From an uncultured Clostridia bacterium (GTDB lineage: Bacteria > Bacillota > Clostridia > TANB77 > CAG-508), in assembly GCA_948530865.1 (NCBI GenBank), contig CAOTKV010000001.1:248001-312000 (forward strand): DNA of 64,000 bases, read 5' to 3'. A program made the position numbers and the translations under genes. The notes beneath the pieces were generated by a model, which saw only the letters and a list, made by a program, of their open reading frames with translations, had not been told where the DNA came from and ran no database searches. Shown here piece by piece: positions 1-9,103 of the stretch. How positions within the stretch are numbered: position 1 is the stretch's first letter; the number at the start of each line of letters is the position of its first letter.

Positions 1-5
1 TTGTA

Positions 6-773
6 ATGATAAGCATAATTTTACTTTCAATTTTAGGATTTATTTTTCCAAATTACTTAGAAATTATTAATATAAAAGTTAACAATATTATAAGTATGAT
101 ATTATTACCATTTCTATTTAATGTGTTATTTTACATATTACTTCTTGGAACTAATATTACTATTAAATATTGTTTTTGTGCAATAAAAGATTATTTAATT
201 GAAATATTTTTAAAAAAGATTTTTAAGTTTACATTTATAATCTTATATATATACTCGATAGTATTCTTATGGTCAAAAGGATATTTTATAAAAGAGAATT
301 ATTCAGATATTCTGTTATCTTGTGTAACATATTATGATAATAAATATGAAGAAAATCGTAATGGAGATTTTAATGTAATTGATATAATTGAACAACAATT
401 AAGATATATTAAAGATGTTGTTTCAGAAGATCAAAATGAAATTAATAAACTTGTTGAATCAAGATTATTATCATTAGAAGATGAAAACTTTAAAGTTAAT
501 TTTATGAGAGTATATTTGTTTTCAGATTCAATGAAAGAATTATTTAATGAAAAATATGGATTAGATATATCAATAAAATTATTAAGTAATACTGAATATG
601 AGAATAAAATATGGATATTAAATGTATATGACTGGATGTATGGAAGAACCTTGTATTATAAATTTGATATAGAACAGTGCAAAGTATTGGAGGAATTTAA
701 TAGTGAAGTTTCAGTAAATATTCTTATACAAAAATATAGGAGAGAATTTAATGAAAAACGCAATATGCAGTAA
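6..773 (+). CDS. Hypothetical membrane-anchored protein, possibly 5'-truncated by the window edge
   Basis: I do not recognise this protein (255 residues from the ATG at 6). The first ~90 residues contain two to three hydrophobic segments (about 1-20, 28-50 and 70-90), followed by a charged, probably soluble domain rich in Glu, Asn and Tyr. The reading frame is still open upstream of position 6 and no ribosome binding site is visible in the few bases available, so the true start may lie outside the window. Codon use is strongly A/T-biased, like the backbone genes. A hairpin terminator follows immediately. The frame is clear; no function can be offered. Confidence 0.6.
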   Translation: MISIILLSILGFIFPNYLEIINIKVNNIISMILLPFLFNVLFYILLLGTNITIKYCFCAIKDYLIEIFLKKIFKFTFIILYIYSIVFLWSKGYFIKENYSDILLSCVTYYDNKYEENRNGDFNVIDIIEQQLRYIKDVVSEDQNEINKLVESRLLSLEDENFKVNFMRVYLFSDSMKELFNEKYGLDISIKLLSNTEYENKIWILNVYDWMYGRTLYYKFDIEQCKVLEEFNSEVSVNILIQKYRREFNEKRNMQ

Positions 774-777
774 AAAT

Positions 778-807
778 AAAACCAGGATAAAAAATTATCC
801 TGGTTTT
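778..807. terminator. Bidirectional hairpin terminator
   Basis: A perfect 12-bp stem (arms 778-789 and 796-807) with a 6-nt loop. It has a T run on the plus strand and, read on the minus strand, T-rich sequence as well. It can serve both the gene ending at 773 and the HU remnant on the opposite strand whose stop is at 812-814. Confidence 0.85.
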
Positions 808-811
808 AATG

Positions 812-919
812 TTAGCTATTAACTGTATCTTTTAAAGCTTTTCCATTTTTTGATGCAGGTATTTTTATTTCTTCTTTAATGTCAATGATTTTAAAGGATT
901 TTATAAATAGTAATAATTT
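812..919 (-). pseudogene. Remnant of an HU-type DNA-binding protein gene (C-terminal part)
   Basis: On the minus strand this stretch reads as a C-terminal HU segment: it includes SFKIIDIKEEIKIPASK followed by GKALKDTVNS and a stop at 812-814. In HU proteins the EEIKIPASK motif is normally followed by a short VPAFK-like segment before GKALK; that segment is missing here. The frame is closed upstream by a stop at 920-922, so about two thirds of the gene is absent. The hairpin at 778-807 sits where the terminator of the ancestral gene would be. I read this as a decayed second copy of hup. That HU is a nucleoid protein is family knowledge; the pseudogene call is an inference from the truncated frame. 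Confidence 0.7.
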
Positions 920-1064
920 TTAATGTTTAAGTTGATATTTTATATGTATTAATTTCGTATAGTATATTTAGTACAGCTATATAAAATAATTACTATAGAT
1001 TATATACTTTTTTTCTTTATTTTGTTATAATAACTAAAGAAAAAGAGAAAGTAGGTATATAATA

Positions 1065-1940
1065 ATGAAAAAGAAAATTATATGTGTTATTACAATGGTA
1101 CTATTATGTAGTATGTTATTTATATTAACAGGTTGTTCTAGTAATAATGATATTAATAACGAAAATATAGCTGATGATGAGCCTATCAATTTATCTGAAG
1201 CTAACCAAACAGATGATAGTATTAATTTAAATATAGTAGGGAAATGGGAGGTAACAGGAACAAATAATAATGTATTTACACTAGGAGAATTATATGGAAC
1301 AGCATTTTCAAATGCAAACGAATTAACATTTAAAGAAGATGGTACATATGTATTAGGATTAGGAGTAACATATTGGCAAGAAGGAAATTATGAAGTTAAT
1401 GGGGATGTAATTAAATTAACTAATACTGAAATAAAAGGAGATAATCCAGATGGTAAAGTTGCTCAAGAATTTATAATTAAAAATCAAAATGATAAGATAC
1501 AAATAATTTTACAAGAAAAACAAGAGCCTAATATAGTAGTTGATGTAATATTTGAAAAATCAGATAAAATTTCAAATGCTGAAGGTATTAACTCTTCAAG
1601 TGAAACTACAACTAACAGAATATTAGCAGGAGAATTTTATTTAGAATATGGAAACTATATAAATACATATTATAGCAATGATGATTTTATGGGTGGAACA
1701 TACACCTTAAATGAAGATGGTACATTTTCTTGCACAAATTCACAGGGAACAGCAACAGGAACATATAAGGTATCACAAGAGACATATCAAAATTCAGCAG
1801 AAACATTTACAGATTGGTTAATAAGTTTTAAATCATCTAATACTGAACTTATAAATGCAAATATGGATTGGATAATTGATGGAAATAATCAGTTTAGTGG
1901 AGTTCAAGATGGTGGAACATTTAAATATATGGGAAAATAA
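1065..1940 (+). CDS. Secreted lipoprotein with two lipocalin-like/DUF5640-like beta domains
   Basis: The N-terminus is a classical lipoprotein signal: Lys-rich start, hydrophobic stretch at about 4-22, then a lipobox LTGC with the lipidated Cys near residue 24, so the protein should be anchored on the outer face of the cell membrane. The linker after it is acidic and Asn/Asp-rich. Two similar beta-rich units follow: one near residues 60-165 (GKWEVTG, LTFKEDGTYVLG, GNYEV) and one near 188-291 (GTYTLNEDGTFS, TGTYKV). The G-x-Y/W and EDGT signatures resemble small lipocalin-like domains found in clostridial lipoproteins. The ligand is unknown. A degenerate copy of the second unit lies downstream at 2242-2370, implying an ancestral tandem duplication. 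Confidence 0.8.
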   Translation: MKKKIICVITMVLLCSMLFILTGCSSNNDINNENIADDEPINLSEANQTDDSINLNIVGKWEVTGTNNNVFTLGELYGTAFSNANELTFKEDGTYVLGLGVTYWQEGNYEVNGDVIKLTNTEIKGDNPDGKVAQEFIIKNQNDKIQIILQEKQEPNIVVDVIFEKSDKISNAEGINSSSETTTNRILAGEFYLEYGNYINTYYSNDDFMGGTYTLNEDGTFSCTNSQGTATGTYKVSQETYQNSAETFTDWLISFKSSNTELINANMDWIIDGNNQFSGVQDGGTFKYMGK

Positions 1941-2109
1941 AAGATAAAAGTACTTGAGGAATATATAATAATGTGATAAGATAACAATATTGAATTAAGA
2001 GAAAAGGGGAATAAAGATATTATGAAAATGCTTGAAAGTCTTGTAACTGTATATATATATATATATTAGAGCGCTTTTGTAATTTATATAATATCTTTAT
2101 ATCCAAATT
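1941..2109. other. Intergenic stretch with a TA dinucleotide tract
   Basis: No credible gene. A (TA)8 tract lies at 2050-2065. A 15-codon frame starting at the ATG at 2022, with a G-rich stretch (2004-2008) upstream, runs through the TA tract and is probably meaningless. Confidence 0.4.
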
Positions 2110-2165
2110 AAGAAACTTAAATAATAGTCAAGCTGTAACGACTATTATTTAGGTTTCTTTTTGTT
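2110..2165 (+). terminator. Long-stem hairpin terminator
   Basis: Arms 2110-2129 and 2140-2159 pair over about 20 bp with one mismatch/wobble and a 10-nt loop. The right arm runs into a T-rich tail (to about 2165). It would terminate transcripts from the lipoprotein gene. Confidence 0.75.
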
Positions 2166-2241
2166 TTCTAAAACAGATTAATTGGTATTCGTCAAATAGA
2201 TACAAATTCAATGTTATATGGTTTATTAGATAAATTATGGT

Positions 2242-2370
2242 AAATTTACATCAACAAGCGGAGAAACATAAAATGGAACATATAAAGTAATAGATTTATC
2301 TTCAATTGATATGTATTTCAGTGGAAAAATGGCAGGCTCTATGGAAAAATTTGTTTATCAAGAAAATTAA
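2242..2370 (+). pseudogene. Degenerate fragment of a lipoprotein paralogue
   Basis: In one frame this reads KFTSTSGET, an in-frame TAA, then NGTYKVIDLSSIDMYFSG and further residues to a stop at 2368-2370. It lines up with the C-terminal domain of the intact lipoprotein upstream (GTFSCTNSQGTATGTYKV). It has no start codon or signal peptide, and it carries the internal stop. The simplest reading is a tandem-duplicated copy that has decayed. The preceding ~80 bases (2180-2241) contain another short open piece ending LLDKLW that I cannot place. Confidence 0.65.
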
Positions 2371-2384
2371 AAAGTAGATAATAA

Positions 2385-2424
2385 AAAATAGCTTCCAGTT
2401 AAAATATTAACTAGAAGCTATTTT
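2385..2424. terminator. Bidirectional hairpin terminator between the pseudogene and asd
   Basis: Arms AAAATAGCTTC/GAAGCTATTTT (2385-2395 and 2414-2424) with additional inner pairing. It is flanked by A and T runs, so it can work in both directions. On the minus strand it lies directly after the asd stop codon. Confidence 0.8.
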
Positions 2425-2429
2425 AAAAT

Positions 2430-3434
2430 CTAATTATTTTCATTATCAAATTCAATTAATTTTTGAACAATTTGAACAGCATTTGATGCAGCACCTTTTC
2501 TAATGTTATCAGAAACACACCAAAAATTAATTCCAGATTCAACACTAAAGTCTCTTCTGATTCTTCCTACAAAAGATTCGTCATGACCAGTAGCATTTAA
2601 TGCAAGTGGATATATATTATTTTCTGGATCGTCTTGAACAATAACTCCAGGAGCATTTTTTAATGCTTCTTTTAATTCATTTAAATCAAAAGATTGTTCA
2701 AATTCAACATTAATAGATTCACTATGAGAATTTACAACAGGAACACGTACTGTTGTTGCTGTTATTTTTAATTCTGGTTTATTTAAAATTTTTCTTGTTT
2801 CATTTATCATTTTTTCTTCTTCTTTGGTATATCCATTATCTAAGAATGAATCAATATGAGGTAAACAGTTATTAACAATTGGATAAGGAAATTTTTTTGG
2901 CTCCTCATCATGTAAACCTCTTTCTAAATCATTAACTCCTTCTTGACCAGCACCAGATACAGCTTGATATGTAGAATAAACAATTCTTTTTATTGTATAT
3001 TTGTCATCTAATACTTTTAATGGAAGAACAGCTTGAATAGTTGAACAATTAGGATTTGCAATAATTCCATGATTATTTTTTATTTCTTCAGGATTAACTT
3101 CTGGAACAACCAAAGGAACATTTTTATCCATTCTAAATGCACTACTGTTGTCTATAACTATGCAACCTTTTTCAGCTGCAATAGGAGCAAAGAATTTTGA
3201 AGCATCACTTCCAGCAGAAAATATTGCAAAATCAAAACCTTCATCAAAAGAAGTACTTTTCAATTCTTGAACTAAACATTGTTTTCCTTTAAAAAAGAAA
3301 TCTGTTCCAGCCGATTTTCTAGTTGCAAAAAAAGAGCATTGAGAAATAGGTAGGTCGTATTCTTGAATTACTTCAACAACTTTTCTACCAACAATTCCTG
3401 TTGCTCCAACAATAGCTAATTTATATTCTTTCAT
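2430..3434 (-). CDS. asd: Aspartate-semialdehyde dehydrogenase
   Basis: This enzyme reduces beta-aspartyl phosphate to aspartate semialdehyde with NADPH, the branch-point step for lysine/diaminopimelate, threonine and methionine. The N-terminal Rossmann motif GATGIVGRKV is at residues 10-19. The catalytic cysteine is C130 in NPNCSTIQ, and H237 in VNSHSES is the expected acid/base residue. Its 334 residues are the normal family length. The start ATG is preceded by an AAGGAGG site seven bases upstream. It appears monocistronic: a terminator lies directly downstream, and the J-domain gene upstream has its own terminator. In many spore formers asd sits next to dpaA/dpaB; here dpaB is about 46 kb away. 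Confidence 0.95.
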   Translation of the reverse strand: MKEYKLAIVGATGIVGRKVVEVIQEYDLPISQCSFFATRKSAGTDFFFKGKQCLVQELKSTSFDEGFDFAIFSAGSDASKFFAPIAAEKGCIVIDNSSAFRMDKNVPLVVPEVNPEEIKNNHGIIANPNCSTIQAVLPLKVLDDKYTIKRIVYSTYQAVSGAGQEGVNDLERGLHDEEPKKFPYPIVNNCLPHIDSFLDNGYTKEEEKMINETRKILNKPELKITATTVRVPVVNSHSESINVEFEQSFDLNELKEALKNAPGVIVQDDPENNIYPLALNATGHDESFVGRIRRDFSVESGINFWCVSDNIRKGAASNAVQIVQKLIEFDNENN

Positions 3435-3511
3435 AATAAACCTCCTTTTATTTTATTCAAGGAATATGTAATATTATATTCCAAAAAAAAGAATTTGTAC
3501 ATAGAAAATAA

Positions 3512-3536
3512 AAAATAAGACTTAAAAAGTCTTATT

Positions 3537-3538
<2 letters not shown>
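3512..3538 (-). terminator. Hairpin terminator overlapping the stop codon of the J-domain gene
   Basis: Perfect 11-bp stem (3512-3522 / 3528-3538) with a 5-nt loop. The stop codon of the minus-strand J-domain gene (3537-3539) lies in the stem. An A/T-rich flank follows on the minus strand. Confidence 0.75.
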
Positions 3539-4292
<754 letters not shown>

Positions 4293-4493
4293 TTTTTAAG
4301 ATTTTAATTAGGATCATCATTATTTATCATAGGGATTTATAATTTATTTTTCTCCAAAAATCTCTCTTATAATAATTATAAATATAAAAAAATAAAAAAG
4401 CAATATTTTATTATTTTTGTCAATTATTAAGTTAAAATCTTGAATTATAGGTGAAAATAGTATAAAATGTAAAAGTTATTAGGAGGAATTATT

Positions 4494-5864
4494 GTGCAGG
4501 AAAATCAAGAAAAATTTATAAAATTAGTTAATGAGAAAGTATTTAATAAAGATTTAAAATATTCAATTTTAACAATGGGATGTCAGCTAAATGAAAATGA
4601 TTCAGAGAAAATTTCAGGAATGCTAGAAAAAATGGGATTTTCTGAAATTGAGGATTATAAAAATGCTGATTTAGTAATTTTCAATACTTGCTGTGTTAGG
4701 GAAAATGCAGAAGAGAGATTATTTGGAAAAATTGGAGAAATCAAAAAAATAAAAGAAAATAGGAATGTTATTTTAGCTATTGGAGGTTGTATGATGCAAG
4801 AAGAAGGAATGCTTCAAAAAATCAAGAAAAGCTATCCTTTTGTAAATGTAATATTTGGTACTCATACAATGCAAAATTTACCAGAAGATATTTATAAAGC
4901 TATAATAAATAATGAAAAAGTAAAAGATGTTATAGATATTGATGGTGAAATTTATGAAGGCTTACCAATAAAGAGAAATGATAAATTTAAAGCATCAGTT
5001 ACTATAATGTATGGATGTAATAATTTTTGTACATATTGTATAGTTCCATATGTTAGAGGACGTGAAAGAAGTAGAGAACCAGAGAAAATTTTAGAAGAAG
5101 TAAAAGAACTTGCAAAAGAAGGATATAAAGAAATAACTTTACTTGGTCAAAATGTAAATTCATATGTTGGGAATGATAAAATTAAAAATTTTGCTGATCT
5201 TTTAAATGAAGTTTGTAAAATTTCAGGTATAGAAAGAATTAGATTTATATCACCACATCCAAAAGATTTTACAGATGATGTAATTGATGCAATAGCAAAT
5301 AATGAAAAAATTTGTAAAATTATACATCTTCCACTTCAATCAGGAAATACCAAAGTATTAAATGCCATGAATAGAAGATATTCTAAAGAACAATATTTAG
5401 AATTGGTGGAAAAAATGAAAAAAAGAATTCCTAATGTAGTATTATCAACAGATATAATTGTTGGTTTTCCAGAAGAAACTGACGAAGAATTTGAAGATAC
5501 ATTAGATGTTGTAAGAAAAGTAAATTTTGAACAAATATTTATGTTTATATATTCTGTAAGAGAAGGAACAGTAGCAGAAAAAATGAAACAAGTTCCAGAA
5601 GAAAAGAAACATGAGAGATTTGAAAGATTAAAAGAATTATACGATTCAAGAGTTGATGAGAATAATGAAAAATATTTGAATACAGTTCAAAAGCTTTTAA
5701 TAGAAGGAAAAAGCAAGAATAATGAAAAAATGTTTGAAGGTAGAACTGATACAAATAAAGTTGTTATTTTTAAGCCAAATGATGAAAATAAGATTGGAGA
5801 TATAGTTTCTGTAAAAATTATAGAAACACATAAATGGTATTTAAAGGGAGAAATTATTAAATAA
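4494..5864 (+). CDS. miaB: tRNA-2-methylthio-N6-dimethylallyladenosine synthase (MiaB)
   Basis: This radical-SAM methylthiotransferase adds a 2-methylthio group to i6A37 of tRNAs that read UNN codons. The N-terminal UPF0004 domain supplies three Fe-S ligands (C30, C66, C99). The radical-SAM cluster is CxxxCxxC at C175, C179 and C182 (YGCNNFCTYC). A TRAM domain ends the protein (about 390-456). The length of 456 fits the family. Translation starts at GTG 4494, eight bases after AGGAGG. The next gene begins directly after the stop, and mutS follows, so these three genes are probably one operon. miaB-mutS adjacency is common in Clostridia. Confidence 0.95.
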   Translation: MQENQEKFIKLVNEKVFNKDLKYSILTMGCQLNENDSEKISGMLEKMGFSEIEDYKNADLVIFNTCCVRENAEERLFGKIGEIKKIKENRNVILAIGGCMMQEEGMLQKIKKSYPFVNVIFGTHTMQNLPEDIYKAIINNEKVKDVIDIDGEIYEGLPIKRNDKFKASVTIMYGCNNFCTYCIVPYVRGRERSREPEKILEEVKELAKEGYKEITLLGQNVNSYVGNDKIKNFADLLNEVCKISGIERIRFISPHPKDFTDDVIDAIANNEKICKIIHLPLQSGNTKVLNAMNRRYSKEQYLELVEKMKKRIPNVVLSTDIIVGFPEETDEEFEDTLDVVRKVNFEQIFMFIYSVREGTVAEKMKQVPEEKKHERFERLKELYDSRVDENNEKYLNTVQKLLIEGKSKNNEKMFEGRTDTNKVVIFKPNDENKIGDIVSVKIIETHKWYLKGEIIK

Positions 5865-6407
5865 ATGAAAAAGGAAGAATTAAAAAAATTTTTAGAAGAA
5901 CTTAAATATGAGGAAAGTTCCATTGGTGATATACTTGAACTTGTAGATAATGAAAGTGATATAAAATCATTATATGAAAAAATGGATTTTTTAACCAAAA
6001 TAGGAGTAACACCTGAAGGAATAGATATTATATTATCTGATAATCCATTATTTTTAACAACAGATTTAGAAACAGTAAAACGTAGTGTTAATTTTTTGAA
6101 AAATATAAAACTTGAAAATATATCAAAAATTATTGAAATTAATTCAGAATTATTAAGTACTCAAGATAAAATAATGAGTGAAAATTATAAATTATTAAGA
6201 GTTTTAATGCCTGAAAAAGAAGTATTAAACATGTTAAAAATAGATAGTGAAATTTTATCATTTAACACAGATTACTTAGAAAAAAGATTTGAATTTTTTA
6301 TAAAAAATGGTTTGAAGGATAAAATTAAAACAATTATTTTAAATAAAATAGAAGCATTTGAAGATGATGAAGAAGATATAGATTTAGAAGAATTGAAAGG
6401 AATGTAA
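5865..6407 (+). CDS. mTERF-like helical-repeat protein of unknown function
   Basis: This 180-residue protein between miaB and mutS shows a repeat of 34-35 residues: about 41-74, 75-109, 110-143 and a shorter fourth from 144. Each unit begins with a hydrophobic FL/LL pair and has the pattern of a helix, a short loop, I-x-x-I/L, then a conserved (S/N)xxLL/F turn. Examples are FLTKIGVTPEGIDIIL plus NPLFL, and VNFLKN plus NSELLS. This is the signature of mTERF motifs, known mainly from mitochondrial and chloroplast nucleic-acid-binding proteins. The tail is very acidic (DDEEDIDLEE). The start ATG directly abuts the miaB TAA; mutS begins five bases after its stop. Binding to RNA or DNA is plausible but unproven. 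Confidence 0.75.
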   Translation: MKKEELKKFLEELKYEESSIGDILELVDNESDIKSLYEKMDFLTKIGVTPEGIDIILSDNPLFLTTDLETVKRSVNFLKNIKLENISKIIEINSELLSTQDKIMSENYKLLRVLMPEKEVLNMLKIDSEILSFNTDYLEKRFEFFIKNGLKDKIKTIILNKIEAFEDDEEDIDLEELKGM

Positions 6408-6412
6408 AAACT

Positions 6413-9028
6413 ATGGCAGAAGAATATTCACCTATGATGCAAAGTTATTTGGCAACAAAGGAACAATATAAAGATTGTATTTTGTTTTATAGATTAGGAG
6501 ATTTCTATGAAATGTTTTTTGATGATGCAATTGTTGCATCAAGGGAATTAGAAATTACATTAACTGGAAAAGCATGTGGGTTAGAAGAAAAAGCGCCAAT
6601 GTGCGGTGTGCCACATCATGCAGTAGAAATATATTTATCAAGATTAATTGCAAAAGGATATAAAGTTGCAATATGTGAGCAATTAGAAGATCCTAAAAAA
6701 GCTAAAGGAATTGTTAAAAGAGATGTTATAAGAGTTGTTACTCCAGGTACAGTTATTGAAAATAATATGCTTGAAGAAAAGAAAAATAATTACATCATGA
6801 GTATTGTAAAAAAAGGTATTTATTATGGAATTGCAATTTGTGATATTAGTACAGGAGATTTTTATGCAACTCAAATTAAATTATCTGAAAATAATTTTGA
6901 AAAGTTATTAGATGAATATGCTAGATATTCACCTGCAGAACTTGTTGTAAATCCAGCTATGGGAGATTCTGAAAAAGAATTAAATATCATGAAAGATAGA
7001 AATAATACTTTTGTTACAGTAAGAGGAAATGAAATTTTCGATACAGATGATACTGCACTTTTAAACTTATATACAATTGTAGATGGATTTGATAAGCAAA
7101 AGGAAAAGTTTCATGATGAGGAACTTATTGTTGCAAGTATTAATGGATTAATAAATTATTTTACAGAAACTCAAAAAGTTAAACTAGAACATATAAATAG
7201 AATTCAAGTTTATGAAGTAAAAAAATATATGGCGTTAGATATTAATGCCAGAAGAAGTTTAGAATTAACTGAAAGAATGAGAGATAAATCTAAAAAGGGT
7301 ACTCTTATTGGTGTACTTGATAAAACTTCAACTTCAATGGGAGGAAGACTTCTAAGACGTTGGATAAATGATCCTTTATTAGATGTTAATGAAATAAATG
7401 AAAGATTAGAATCAGTTAAAGAATTAAAAGATAATATAATGCTTAGAGGCGATATTATAGACATTTTAAAAAAAGTATATGATATTGAAAGATTAGCAGG
7501 TAAAATTTCTTATGGTAATGCAAATGCACGAGATATGATTTCACTAAAAAACTCTTTATACAATTTGCCAGAATTGAAAAATGTATTATCTATGTCAAAT
7601 TCTAAACTTTTAAAGAAGCTATATAATAAATTAGATGAATTAAAAGATATATATGAATTAATTGAAAAATCAATAGTTGATGAACCACCTATTAGTGTTA
7701 AAGAAGGTGGGATTATAAAAAAAGGTTATAATGAACTTATTGATGAATATAGAGAGGCTGGAACAGAAGGAAAAAACTGGATTGTTGCATTAGAAGCTAA
7801 AGAAAAAGAAAGAACAGGAATTAAAAATTTAAAGATAGGATATACAAAAGTTTTTGGATATTACATAGAAATTACAAGATCATTTTTAAATCAAGTTCCA
7901 GAAAATTATGTCAGAAAGCAAACATTAACAGGTGCAGAAAGATTTATAACAGATGAATTGAAAGCAATTGAAGATAAAATCTTAGGTTCACAAGAAAAAG
8001 TTGTTAGTTTAGAATATGATGAATTTTCTAAAATTAGAAGTGAAATTGCAAGTAATATTGAAAGACTTCAATGTTCAGCAAGCAGTATTGCAAATATTGA
8101 TGTTCTAACAAGTTTAGCAGTTGTGGCTGAAAATAATAATTATGTTTGTCCAGATGTAAATGATGGAGATATTATAGATATAAAAGCAGGACGACATCCA
8201 GTTGTTGAAAAAATGATTGATAGTGGTGAATTTGTAGATAATGATACATATTTAGATTGTAATGAAACAAGAGTTGCAATTATAACAGGACCAAATATGG
8301 CTGGTAAATCTACATATATGAGACAAGTTGCAATAATTGTATTAATGGCACAAATAGGAAGCTTTGTACCAGCGCAAAGTGCAACAATTGGAATTGTAGA
8401 TAAGATATTTACTAGAGTTGGCGCTTCTGATGATTTAAGTAGTGGACAAAGTACTTTTATGGTTGAAATGAATGAAGTTGCAAACATATTGAAAGATTCT
8501 ACACCAAAAAGTTTAGTAATTTTGGATGAGATAGGAAGAGGAACATCTACATATGATGGGCTTTCAATTGCATGGGCTGTTGCAGAATATATTGCAGACA
8601 AAGAAAAAATTGGTTGTAAAACTTTATTTGCAACACATTATCATGAATTATTAGAATTAGAAGAAAAGGTAGAAGGAATCAAAAATTACCAAGTTGAAGT
8701 TAAAGAAAAAGGTGAAGATGTAATTTTTTTAAGGAAAATTATTAAAGGTGGAACTGATGAAAGTTATGGTATACATGTAGCAAAACTTGCAGGAGTTCCT
8801 AAAAATGTAGTAATAAGAGCAAATAAAATATTGCGTTCACTTGAAAAAGGTGGAGTAAAAATAAAAGAAGAAAAAGAAACCAAAAAACAAGTAGAAGGTC
8901 AATTTGATTTATTTAATTTGAAATTTGCAGATATATCACATGAACTAGATAAAATAAATATAAACGAACTTACTCCAATAGATGCATTAAATACATTAGT
9001 AAAATTAAAAGACATGATGACTAATTAG
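6413..9028 (+). CDS. mutS: DNA mismatch repair protein MutS
   Basis: MutS recognises base mismatches and small loops and, with ATP, recruits MutL. The mismatch-binding N-terminal domain carries the conserved wedge LFYRLGDFYEMFFDDA. The connector, lever and clamp regions follow, and the ABC-type ATPase has a Walker A motif GPNMAGKST at residues 626-634, a Walker B region LVILDEIGRGTSTYDG and the ATHYHEL segment. At 871 residues it is full length. The ribosome binding site is weak (GAAAGG overlapping the end of the upstream gene), consistent with translational coupling. No mutL follows, although mutS-mutL pairs are common; asnB comes next after a short gap. Confidence 0.97.
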   Translation: MAEEYSPMMQSYLATKEQYKDCILFYRLGDFYEMFFDDAIVASRELEITLTGKACGLEEKAPMCGVPHHAVEIYLSRLIAKGYKVAICEQLEDPKKAKGIVKRDVIRVVTPGTVIENNMLEEKKNNYIMSIVKKGIYYGIAICDISTGDFYATQIKLSENNFEKLLDEYARYSPAELVVNPAMGDSEKELNIMKDRNNTFVTVRGNEIFDTDDTALLNLYTIVDGFDKQKEKFHDEELIVASINGLINYFTETQKVKLEHINRIQVYEVKKYMALDINARRSLELTERMRDKSKKGTLIGVLDKTSTSMGGRLLRRWINDPLLDVNEINERLESVKELKDNIMLRGDIIDILKKVYDIERLAGKISYGNANARDMISLKNSLYNLPELKNVLSMSNSKLLKKLYNKLDELKDIYELIEKSIVDEPPISVKEGGIIKKGYNELIDEYREAGTEGKNWIVALEAKEKERTGIKNLKIGYTKVFGYYIEITRSFLNQVPENYVRKQTLTGAERFITDELKAIEDKILGSQEKVVSLEYDEFSKIRSEIASNIERLQCSASSIANIDVLTSLAVVAENNNYVCPDVNDGDIIDIKAGRHPVVEKMIDSGEFVDNDTYLDCNETRVAIITGPNMAGKSTYMRQVAIIVLMAQIGSFVPAQSATIGIVDKIFTRVGASDDLSSGQSTFMVEMNEVANILKDSTPKSLVILDEIGRGTSTYDGLSIAWAVAEYIADKEKIGCKTLFATHYHELLELEEKVEGIKNYQVEVKEKGEDVIFLRKIIKGGTDESYGIHVAKLAGVPKNVVIRANKILRSLEKGGVKIKEEKETKKQVEGQFDLFNLKFADISHELDKININELTPIDALNTLVKLKDMMTN

Positions 9029-9103
9029 TGATAATAATTTTTGTAATTTATTAAAACTTCTTGCATATAATATATTTAGAATATATTGTGTAAGGAGTTT
9101 TTT

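Noticed and set aside
2050..2066. (TA)8 tract as a phase-variation site
   Set aside because: It is not within a supported gene or promoter spacer; chance is likely in such an A/T-rich sequence.
9086..9103. N-terminal extension of asnB from a TTG at 9086
   Set aside because: It would cover the ribosome binding site and bury the catalytic Cys, which must be residue 2.
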